In this document: positions 56,066-64,000 of the stretch, piece by piece
Layout of the letters: every line of letters starts with the position of its first letter
How positions within the stretch are numbered: the stretch's first letter is position 1
Assembly (NCBI RefSeq): GCF_016920785.2
Contig: NW_024609837.1
Location: 54,798,671 to 54,862,670 of the forward strand
Length of the DNA stretch: 64,000 nt
Source: Ixodes scapularis
Taxonomy: Eukaryota; Arthropoda; Arachnida; Ixodida; Ixodidae
Reading direction: 5' to 3'
Made by a program: the position numbers and the translations under genes
The notes under the pieces: model-generated
What the model was told of the DNA's origin: nothing
Databases searched by the model: none
The model's input: only the letters and a program-made list of their open reading frames with translations

Positions 56066-56592
56066 CAGGCACGTAGCCAGGGGGAAGGGGGGGGGGGGGG
56101 GGGGGGGGTTGGCCGAAATCTTCCATTTTGCTGGTTCCTCCTCTCCCCCCTCTCCCTCTGATGTGACTCGTACAACGCAGACTGACCGTTTATTCAAGGG
56201 CTCTGCTTCTTTTTATCAGGTAGTGTGTTAGTGAGCGAAAGAAAGAGCAGAACAACAAAAAGGAGTGCAAGTAGATTAGGTAAAGGTAATAGCAGCGTCA
56301 CTGCAGGTCTGTTAAAGAGATGGTGAACCGAAATTTTGATTTCAAAAAAACAATGCTGGAGATGTAGGCGGGATGCTACAATGCCTACAACACTACTATA
56401 CTTCGTCTCACCTTAGCATGGACTATTTGTTAGCCGCGCATGCTAAAAGCGCGAGCTATTCGCTTTGGATGAAGCCTCGGCGGCGGCATGAGCGCTCGTG
56501 CAGCGAGTGCTCCAGTCAAGGCAGACAAGGCAACCCGCTCGCGCTTGCACAGCCTTCGCATTTAGTCCATGCTAAGGTGAGACGAAGTATAA
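56066..56592. repeat. orphan hAT-like end plus small foldback
   Basis: CAGGCACGTAGCCAGGGGG at 56066 followed by a G-run of about 22 is a typical hAT left end, but no right end was found. Separately, arms at 56393-56423 and 56562-56592 (CTTCGTCTCACCTTAGCATG against its complement) form a hairpin with a 138-bp loop. A TTAAAGAGATGG start at 56312 could be another TTAA-element end. Confidence 0.5.
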
Positions 56593-57048
56593 TAAGGCGA
56601 TACCTCAAATGGACGGCCGTATTTTTGGAAAAAGAAGTCGAGATTGAACCAGGTCGACGAGGCGCGTGACCGTCAAGATTGAGAAGTTGCCTCCCTTTTA
56701 CTACCTTCTGTTGTGTTCTCTTTTCTGCCCCAGTCTCAGGTTTACAACCATGTTCAAGATACCTAGTTTCCTCCTCTCTTCGCTTCGCTCCCTCAAGGCC
56801 GCGAGGCGGAGAAGACGCGAGGCCGTCCCCTCTTTTTATCGGAGAAACATGACGTCAACATTCCTGCCAAATGCGCCTCCCTTTCTTTTTTTTTTTTTTT
56901 TTGAGAAATACTGTCATTCGTTCGAAATATCGCTGTATGAGTGATGTTTTGGTGTTTGTAGCATACCGTTGCACGCTTTTGCCGCGTGTTTTGGGGAATC
57001 CAGATTTCGGTTCAGCATCCGGTGGCTTCCGTCTTCTAGTAGAACGCC
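56593..57048. other. no recognisable gene
   Basis: A T-run lies at about 56886-56903 and GC-rich purine stretches near 56790-56830. No domain or boundary is recognised. Confidence 0.35.
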
Positions 57049-57051
57049 TCA

Positions 57052-57655
57052 AGGGGTGTCCAAACAGGACACTACAAAACCCGCAACTCCGACAAATCGT
57101 GCCGCACTCTGCCGCGATCCGCTTCCGGCCGTCGGAGGGAAATTTCCCTCCGTCAATTCTTCCCGGGGGGAAACTTCCCTCCGTCAAATCTCCCCCTCGC
57201 TTCCTCCACGGCGGCCTTGCTCTGCTTCTCACGTGGGTCCGGAGAGCCACTCACACGCTCTGTTGGCTGTCGGTCAATTGCTCAAGGCCTCCGCTCATAA
57301 TACGGAACCGCATCGGACGCCATTACGACGAAAGTGAATCTCGACAAAGAAAGCAGATCCGAGGCGGGCGAAACGCACCCTTCGACGCAGGAATGTCCCA
57401 AATCCACCCAAAGCCGGACCTCCTTGGCCTTCGAGCCGAGGGGACGGCGGAACGCGAGGGCGTTGGCGAGGTGAGACAGACGCAGGTGGTGTGTGACGTC
57501 GATCTGAAGAGGAGAGCAGTCGTGATCGTAAAAATTTTCACGACACCTGCAAACATTTTCACGACTCCGACAGACCGTAAAAATAGAAGCGTCCGCTTCA
57601 ATTTTCACGATTTGTCGGAGTCGCGGGTTTTGTAGTGTCCTGTTTGGACACCCCT
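57052..57655. mobile_element. unclassified TIR element with 3-bp TSD
   Basis: The termini AGGGGTGTCCAAACAGGACA and its inverse are extended to about 49 bp of inverted repeat, with one or two mismatches (through CGCAACTCCGACAAATCGTG). TCA flanks both ends (57049-57051 and 57656-57658). At 604 bp it is non-coding. A 3-bp TSD recalls PIF/Harbinger, but the usual TWA preference is not met, so I leave the class open. It abuts a Gypsy integrase fragment. Confidence 0.75.
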
Positions 57656-57658
57656 TCA

Positions 57659-58410
57659 GCGGGCTCGTTGGCTGAGTGGTGATGGTGACGGGGATGTCAT
57701 CCACGGGGGTCCTTCAAGGCTCTATGACCAGCTCCTCTTCGCGGGGGTCGCCAGTAGGGGCCGTTGATCCCTCCACGACCGGGAGATAGGGCTTCCACTG
57801 TAGTCGCAAGCTCCGCGGGGACAATTCGGTTTTTCAATTGGTCATGGTGTCTTCGTTGTTGGCCCTCCTGCGAGCCGCGCACACGAACCATTCTAGCGCC
57901 CATGGTCGCTTCTATTGTAGCTGGTTCCCATTTGTTCCCCTTTCCGTAATTACGGCTCCACACCGACTGCCCTTTCTGAAAAGTTCGTTGTGGCACATCC
58001 TTCGCCGTCCTGGGCCGAAGTACAACGTTATCGAGGCACGAGCGGATTTCGTATCCGAGTAACAACATGGACGGTGTTTTTCCACATCCTAGAGGAGTTC
58101 GACGATACCGATGGAGAAACCGGGCAAGACGAGCCTGAAGGGATCCCACGCAGTTTTTTTACCAGCCCTTGCTTGATGGTACGAACGGCCCGCTCGGTCA
58201 GCCCGTCCGACTGGGGGGTGGTAGGGCGCCGTTGTCAGGTGGATGATGTTGTTCCGCTCCACGAACCTGCGAAATTCGTCACAACGGTAGTTGGCAACCC
58301 AAACCGTCCAAACATGGTGCGCAAGACTTCGATAGTCGTAAGGGAACTGGCCGTCTTTATTTGGACGACTTCGAGCCACTTGCTGTGCGAGTCAATGACA
58401 AGCAGCAGCA
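57659..58410 (-). pseudogene. Ty3/Gypsy integrase fragment
   Basis: Minus-strand frames contain, in order, EFRRFVERNNIIHLTTAPYH (integrase core around the second catalytic Asp and the HPxxNG block, here PPVGRADRAGR), then LARFLHRYRRTPLGCGKTPS and SVWSRNYGKGNKWEPATIEA, then RRHHDQLKNR. These are the C-terminal half of a Gypsy integrase and its SH3-like tail. The catalytic Glu region is disrupted, and at least two frame changes are needed. RT is not present, and no LTR was seen. Confidence 0.82.
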
Positions 58411-58491
58411 TTTCGGGGGGGGGGGGGGGGGGGGGGGCAAGGGGGGGGGGTTCGACCCCCGAACCCCTCCCTCCCTTGCCTACGCCACTGA
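58411..58491. repeat. G-run and orphan hAT-like right end
   Basis: About 22 G residues plus a second G-run (58416-58451) lead to TTGCCTACGCCACTG at 58477-58491, which resembles the inverse of hAT ends of the CAGTGGCGTAGGCAAG type. The matching left end is missing. Confidence 0.5.
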
Positions 58492-58559
58492 CCTCCGGGC
58501 TATGTGGGGCCCCAAAATAGCTGCAACATCGCGACCCAGCCTTTCTCCCACTCCCCTAC

Positions 58560-59468
58560 CTGTGTCTGGACTGCAGTAAATTCCATCTCGTGTAAAAGGG
58601 CAGGAGCTAGTCGCATAAACCTCCCAGTTTTTCTCTTTTACGCCATACTCAAGTGGTCAGCTCATCCCCTTAATTACTCGGTTAGCCTCAATGACCCACC
58701 TCTCGATGTCAAGAGACTTTCCCCGGGCACGTGGGATACTGCATATTTCCACCTACACCCTCTCACTGAACTTTCTCACTTTCCCCATCCAGCCTCTATC
58801 TGTTTTCCCAGGTTCTGGCTCCTCCTGGTCAAGACGTCGTTGAGTCCTGCGTGGATCAACACTAGGTTTCCCCCTCCATGTTTTCTCACAATACCTCCTC
58901 CGCTCTGGCAATGGTATCTACCATGTACTTTTCTGGATGGGCCTCTACTCGCACTCTTTGATCGTCTTTCATCTTCTTTAGCACTCCGTCTACGATTCTT
59001 GTCACGTTGGAGTCTCCCACTACTAGACTCCCCTAACTGCCGCGGCTGCCCTCCCTCTCCTGGCACTACGCTGCTACCCGCTCCATTTACCACCGGTACT
59101 AGGTTTGGCTCTATCAATCCAGCTGCTTCCTTCCCTTTTTGCGCTGCTTCACTATAGGTCATAGAAATCTCCTTCGAGTCGCAACTGCTCGCTCCCTGCT
59201 CTCTAGCCCTTTGCACCTCTCTAGGACTGCACTCGCTGTCGACTCTTTTTTCATCTCTTCCCACTGTACTTCTAGGTCGACCCTCTTCTAGACTTCTACT
59301 CTGAGAATACCCTGCGATTCTGCCATCGTTGTCCTTCCTCGCTCTTCCCATTCTCCACTCCCTTTTCTTCTCTTCTAGCCCTGCCTTCCACGCTTCCCCC
59401 TGCCGGAACTCCTCCATTTGATTCTCAAGTTCGGTCCGCTTCTCTTGTTCCTTTAGCGGCTGCCACAC
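58560..59468 (-). pseudogene. LINE ORF1 fragment with SGNH/GDSL esterase-like domain
   Basis: The minus-strand frame at 59468-58776 (230 codons) has a charged, probably coiled-coil N-terminus and ends with LVLIHAGLNDVL, the GxND block of SGNH hydrolases. A neighbouring frame at about 59030-58930 supplies VVGDSNVTRIVDGVL, the GDS block, showing a frameshift. Further on, FMRLAPALLHEMEFTA (about 58620-58575) resembles the decayed DxxH block. This esterase domain is known from ORF1 proteins of CR1-like LINEs. It is broken here and no ORF2 follows on this strand. Confidence 0.7.
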
Positions 59469-59839
59469 TTTTTTTATTTATTTCTGTTGATGTAAATGCA
59501 AAATCGCTGTAATAGGCATTTACGCGGTGTGCAATACCGGCCCAATAGTTTGCAATGCTTTTAATTAGGAACAAAAGTCGTTGCGCTAGCATTAAATAAC
59601 ACCAAAAGATTACAATGATTACATGATTACATGATTTGTCCAGACGACGCGGTCATGTTTACGCCGCTGTGTGCGAATTTTCGTTCGGATCTCGCACACT
59701 TCCAAAGGTTTGTGGTTTCTCCATGTTATTAGGAGCGAAGCCCCTATTAGGGGCTAGCCATGTCCGTATGTCCGTCCGATGTCCAGCGTCGGGTGCTCGT
59801 GCTCACGAGCGAGTGAGCACGTGCTTCTGTGCTCGTGTA
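59469..59839. other. spacer, nothing recognised
   Basis: AT-rich to 59640, then mixed. A short inverted motif AGCGAAGCCCCTATTAGGGGCT lies near 59733-59754. No gene. Confidence 0.35.
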
Positions 59840-60469
59840 GGAAAAAAAACACAAAAAACAACCGCATCTCCACGTGGTGAATGATGCTGATGGGGGCGAA
59901 GCTCTGGTGGTGCTTGTCTGCAGTGAGCCGCAGCATAGGCCCGTAGCTCTCAAGTTTTGAGCAGCGCTCCAGGCGAGCAAAATAGAATATTTGGCTCGGG
60001 TTCCGAGCATGCGTCAATGCGCTTCCCCACTAGAGTTTTTTCCACTCCTTTCCAGTCTAAGTGCCAGCGTAACAGAGGCTACAAGAGCGAGTTGCGAGCT
60101 TACAGCGTCCCTGTCAACCACGCGCGCTCGTGCAGTGCGAGCATCTTTCAGGAGGACGTGCTTTTGCGAGTAGCTTCGGCTTCGCTGTCACGTAAAGTGA
60201 AACATACTGCATACATGCTCGCGGAAGCGACGAAAGAAGGCAAAGATGAAAGGAATGTTTAATGGGACGCTGCGGCCGTGAGCTGCATAATTCTTTTTTA
60301 ATTTTTATTTTTTTAGAGGTTTTGTTTTCGCGCATCTTCAGATGCTTGCATTCTAACGTCGCACGTGCAAAATCGAACGTTACTGAGCCACCTGGATGGT
60401 TCAGCCATCATAACATGGTCGCGTCTTGCGGATTCGCTCGCGCCCCCTGCCCCAGAGCAACGGGTCTAT

Positions 60470-60592
60470 GCCGAGCCTTTCGTTCGTTTTCATCCATGTC
60501 AGAAAGAGAATGTGTAGTATGGAACGTGATTATATACGCCTTTGAGCATTTGACCGCAGCGTGACATGGATGAAAACGAACGAAAGGCTGGC
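60470..60592. repeat. hairpin with 31-bp arms
   Basis: GCCTTTCGTTCGTTTTCATC (from about 60475) and GATGAAAACGAACGAAAGGC (to about 60588) pair across a loop of about 60 bp. It is internal to the larger foldback. Confidence 0.85.
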
Positions 60593-60615
60593 ATGCTGCG
60601 GCTCAGCGTCTACGC

Positions 60616-61566
60616 CAGTGGTCTCAAACTCATTTGAGTGTGGGGGCCAGATAGCCCACACCAGAAAGGTCGAGGGTCAAGCTAAGACGGGGGCGGGGGG
60701 GAGGGGGGCAGAGAATTTGAATGAGAAGTGACCTCCTGACTTATGCCTTTTGTAAACTCACAGTTTTGCCAGTGACATCTTTAAATTTTATTTGTTTATA
60801 AGGCTACTCTGGGCCTTGCCCTGATGTGATAACAAGAATTAAAATGATACCGCCCCGCCAACGTGCTGGCTCTTTTAATGGAACAAGATAGCAAGTAATC
60901 TGTCGTTCAGTAGGGCACGTTGTTGGGCTAGTTGGTTCACCTTAGTAAAACATATAAAATAGCGCAAAAAAGACAAGGACAAGATTAGCGCCTGTCCTGT
61001 ATACTTCTTGTCCTTGTGTTTTTTGCGCTATATTATATGTTTTGCTAATCTGTCGTTCCCAGCTCAACATGTCTTTAAGAAACAATCAGTTAATTTGACA
61101 GTTCTTGCATTCCTCAAAATTGCTATTATAACACTTTGAAGAAATACTCGGTTTCTAATGGGGATATTTTTTTGCAGGCGATTATTCCAAGCTCATAGCT
61201 TTTCTCTTTGGCACTTGCCCCTGCTAAGCGAGAGTTTGCCCAGCCCGACATGCATCCTTCAACGAATAGCTCGCGCTGGCAGACCAGTAGCGGAATTTTT
61301 TGTGCATTACAAAAAGCTGGGAAGCAAGAAATAAAGCAAAACAAGGGGCAAATGAGCACATGTAAGTATAAAATATATTAATATGTTAAAAGAGCAGGGC
61401 TGCTTTTCGAGCGAAAATAAATCGACGAGATGATATTACTATGACGCCGGTCATTGCTAGCACTCGAGACATAGAAACCGGGACTCGCAGCCGGTTGCCC
61501 TGCGGGCCGCTTCCCAGCGAGTCGCGGGCCGCATGCGGCCCGCGGGACGCGTGTTTAAGACCCCTG
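60616..61566. mobile_element. hAT-type element (hAT-G)
   Basis: The left end CAGTGGTCTCAAACTCATTT and right end GTTTAAGACCCCTG form imperfect inverted termini of a very common hAT type. The 8-bp duplication GTCTACGC lies at 60608-60615 and 61567-61574. At 951 bp it has no transposase. The uninterrupted left arm of the host foldback serves as an approximate empty site. Confidence 0.92.
60947..61043. repeat. 97-bp hairpin inside hAT-G
   Basis: Arms of about 37 bp (TAGCGCAAAAAAGACAAGGA against TCCTTGTGTTTTTTGCGCTA, plus AT-rich outer parts ending AAAACATAT/ATATGTTTT) pair around a 23-bp loop. It is possibly a tiny MITE. Confidence 0.8.
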
Positions 61567-61731
61567 GTCTACGCAGACAAGCACCACCAGAGCTTCGCCC
61601 CAATCAACATCATTCACCACGTGGAGATGTGGTTTTTTTTTTGTTTTTTTTTTTTATAATTCCGAGCATCTCCGCGCAATGAAACACACCATACCCAAGA
61701 ATGCCATGCAGTGTCAGTTCGATCGAGGCAA

Positions 61732-61773
61732 TCTGCTGGCTTGGCGGACATGTTTGTCCGCCAAGCCAGCAGA
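61732..61773. repeat. perfect 19-bp-arm hairpin
   Basis: TCTGCTGGCTTGGCGGACA (61732-61750) and its exact inverse (61755-61773) are separated by TGTT. Confidence 0.95.
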
Positions 61774-62937
61774 AGACGATAGACTGTCGTTTGCACTTAT
61801 AACGTTAAATGTCGCGTTCGAAAAGCACAATGTTAGCTAAACTAGTTCCGCACAAACAGTGCGGAACAAGTTCTGCTCGGCCGCGAGTATCACACATCTG
61901 AGAAACTGCCCTGAATAGCTTCCAACTGGTATGAACTTTGAGACATATCGGAAGGGTTCCGCACCGCGGAAGACTGCAAAGCCGAATGTTATACTGTCAG
62001 GAGTACCGCGGAGTCGCACAGGATCGCTTGCGAAGGACCTAAACACTGTTATATGCAAGATAGTCACAGGGATACTACTCAAAACTTTTGCAGCGCTTGT
62101 AAAGCACCAGAAAACATGTTTTGTTTCTTTCTGGAATAATGCGCGTAGGCTGCATACCTCCTGAAACAATGTAACCTCGTCTGAATATTTCAACGTACCA
62201 CACGCATGAAGCATTCTCTCCACACTAACGGTGACCCTTTCGTCACCCCATCAAGTGAAAAAGGATTCGGCTGGACCGTTGTAAGATTAAAGAAAGTATA
62301 TTTAGAAAACGGTAAAAATATATATACAAATATGCAAATGAACTTGAGTCCTACTCAGTTTGTGTGGACTCGATATTCCGGTTGTCGTCACTGGTCTTGT
62401 CACCGTCCCGGAGCTCCGGTGGATCAGCTGTTCACCTGCTTGGTCGTCGAACCCAGGTGCTCCAACAGTGGCACCTGGATTCAAACTCTCGCGGTCACCG
62501 ACCGATCTTAAAATGGCCATGCCTCGGGCGCCTGCCAGAAGTGAAGATAGTTGGCCGAGTTCCTTCGAGTCACTGCCAAGAGTTGTTCCTACTGGTTGCC
62601 GATGAATTATCATTCCAGCTTCTCGCCTTCAGGTCTCCCGGATCGCAGCCGAGAATTCCCGCAAGTGCCTCGGGTCATTGCAGAGTTTGTCCGGTTGTCG
62701 CTGAAACTGTCATCTGGATGATCGTTGGGGTCGACTTGCGCGGGACACGCCCGACTCCGCTGTTCAACCCTGGCCACTATAGCTGCTCGCTCCCAGTTGG
62801 TTTGCCCTTCCTCTTCGTGGCTGGATTCCCTTCCCCAGAATTTAGTTGCTCTAAATTTCTCATGTGGAATGTTATGGAAGCTGTACACAGTTCGCCACTC
62901 ACATCACTTTGTAGCCCTAAAATAATTGTGTTGTGTG
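61774..62937. other. no recognisable gene
   Basis: Several open frames of 80-200 codons occur at 62200-62970 but carry no motif I recognise. Composition is moderate-GC, and the frames on opposite strands overlap, suggesting chance. Confidence 0.3.
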
Positions 62938-63090
62938 CAGACTTGCGCCCGTTACTTCAAAAAGGTAATTAATTACAATTACAATTACTTGGCCTAAAAG
63001 GTAATAAATTACGGTTACAAATTTCTCCCCGTAAAAAGTAGTCGACTAATTACTTCGTTACTCTACTCGATTACTTTTGCGTCACTCCAA
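62938..63090. repeat. orphan hAT-like end with GTAATTA repeats
   Basis: CAGACTTGCGCCCGTTACTTC at 62938 is followed by many GTAATTA/TAATTAC/GTTAC motifs. This resembles the subterminal arrangement of hAT-F at 19087. No right end with a matching duplication was found before 64000. Confidence 0.5.
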
Positions 63091-64000
63091 AGCTTTATAC
63101 ACGAAAAAGGTATACACTATCTGCTGCGTGTTTGAGGGGGAACATTTTGGGCCCAATCAAAATTAAAAGAAAAATAAACAGATTCAGTACTATCTAACCA
63201 ATATTTTAGGTTAATAATTTTAGGAGAACGAATCTATAACGTTTTAAAGAACATAAACAGGTGTTCGAGATAAACGAGTCTTGCGCTGTCCACCGGTACA
63301 GAGCACAGAACTAAATGAACATGCGACGAATGCACTTGGGGGGTGGAGGCACGCACACCATTTGAATATCCAAGTTTGGCATCGGCGCGATTTAATACAC
63401 GATTCCCCTGAAGACGTGGTTTTTCTATGTTTGCCTATCTTTGCTGCATGTTGCGTAAATAGGGGCTGGTTTACCTACAGTTAAGTATATAGAAATCATG
63501 CTTATTAATTAAGGTGTTTTCTTTTGTTAGGAAAGTTTATCTTTCCAAAGTTGCGTCGGCATTTTTTTTTTTTTTAGCTTTTTATGTTTGTGTCCGCGGG
63601 GCCATAGCGGCCGCAATGCGGGACCGGTTCCCCCGCGGTCGTTAAGAAACGTCTCGGGTTTCGGGAGTCTGCTCGGACCGGGACCGGGAGAGCCCGCGCT
63701 TGAAGGTGCTCGTGGCTTTTAACCGAATGTGCCTGTATATAGAGGGTTTTGCCGCTTAGCGTAAAATTGTCGCTTCTTGCCCGATGCAATAATTTAGCGG
63801 TTGGCGCCAGTCAGACTGGCAAACATGCAGAGAGCGACTCTACAAGGAATTTGGGTTTGGCGGTTGGAGCGCCAGGCTGACAGCTCGCCGACCATTGGAG
63901 AACAATGTACCACGCGTGAGTGGTGGAACTTGAAGAGATTGGTCGGTTCCTGAAGTTAAAGGAGGCCCCTCCGGGCCTACAAAAAGAGTGCGGAGAGGAT
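63091..64000. other. no recognisable gene; window edge
   Basis: AT-rich to 63570, with a T-run at 63562-63575. Then there is a GC-rich stretch with CGGGACCGGTTCCCCCGCGG-like inverted motifs at about 63615-63690 and ACAAAAAGAGTGCGGAG at the end. The last part could be the start of another LTR element whose remainder lies outside the window. This is unsupported. Confidence 0.25.

Larger units (their letters stand above)
59840..61635. repeat. large foldback carrying hAT-G
   Basis: The left arm (about 59840-59940, including CATCTCCACGTGGTGAATGA and AGCTCTGGTGGTGCTTGTCT) is the inverse of the right arm (about 60591-60615 plus 61575-61635). The right arm is interrupted by hAT-G. Both outer edges carry A- or T-rich tracts. 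The loop (about 59945-60590) contains no gene I recognise. Confidence 0.75.

Noticed and set aside
56871..57635. 254-codon plus-strand frame at 56.9-57.6 kb
   Set aside because: It starts in spacer and runs through the TIR element 57052-57655 antisense to nothing; no domain.
62364..62972. 202-codon plus-strand frame as a gene
   Set aside because: No recognisable motif, an overlapping opposite-strand frame, and no flanking structure.

Overview
This is eukaryotic, intron-era, repeat-dominated DNA with no bacterial signals (no operons, ribosome sites or tRNA clusters). I found no host protein-coding gene that I could defend. Almost everything recognisable is a transposable element or its debris: non-LTR retrotransposons of at least four lineages, a Penelope-like element, Ty3/Gypsy remnants, one LTR element with paired LTRs, tRNA-derived SINEs, and many short DNA transposons with terminal inverted repeats (TIRs) and clean target-site duplications (TSDs). 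The mixture, together with the style of the LINE and Penelope proteins, suggests a large arthropod genome, most likely a chelicerate such as a hard tick. That placement is inference from remembered protein families, not a search result.

Layout. 0-20 kb: old debris with scattered short elements: a complete 688-bp hAT-type element (926-1613), a LINE tail fragment, a TTAA element, a SINE, a decayed Gypsy pol on the minus strand (5.35-8.12 kb), a decayed LINE on the minus strand (8.24-10.73 kb), a dimeric tandem repeat (12.0-12.4 kb), and another hAT (19087-19844). 20.9-27.2 kb: one short hAT element (hAT-B) opened up by two younger insertions, a 711-bp hAT (hAT-A) and a near-intact I-group LINE with two long ORFs (22079-26888). 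27.4-30.5 kb: LINE fragments, a hAT and a Stowaway-like foldback.

30.9-48.0 kb: a Russian doll. The two ends of a single hAT copy (hAT-D) share the 8-bp TSD GTTTTAGT although they lie 17 kb apart. Inside are three abutting TTAA elements. The middle one holds an 11.8-kb insertion flanked by a 14-bp direct repeat. That insertion carries a Penelope-like RT/GIY-YIG ORF followed by the two ORFs of an L1/Tx1-like LINE and ends in poly(A). ORF2 of the L1-like element is interrupted by a second hAT-B copy, itself interrupted by another hAT-like element (hAT-C), itself interrupted by a 5'-truncated LINE on the minus strand. Every boundary except hAT-D/TTAA array is supported by its own target-site duplication.

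48.4-64 kb: a large foldback with a perfect 32-bp palindrome at its centre; an LTR retrotransposon (49267-55642, 821-bp LTRs, tRNA-Leu-type primer site) that carries a gag-like ORF and a second basic ORF but no polymerase, with a 2.2-kb hAT inserted in its 5' LTR; a Gypsy integrase fragment; a LINE ORF1 fragment with an SGNH-esterase domain; and a foldback carrying another hAT (60616-61566).

Functionally, only the I-group LINE at 22-27 kb looks potentially competent. The rest are substrates (hAT and TTAA elements with no visible transposase here) or broken autonomous elements. The two hAT-B copies serve as natural empty sites for each other's insertions, so the order of events can be read directly from the sequence.
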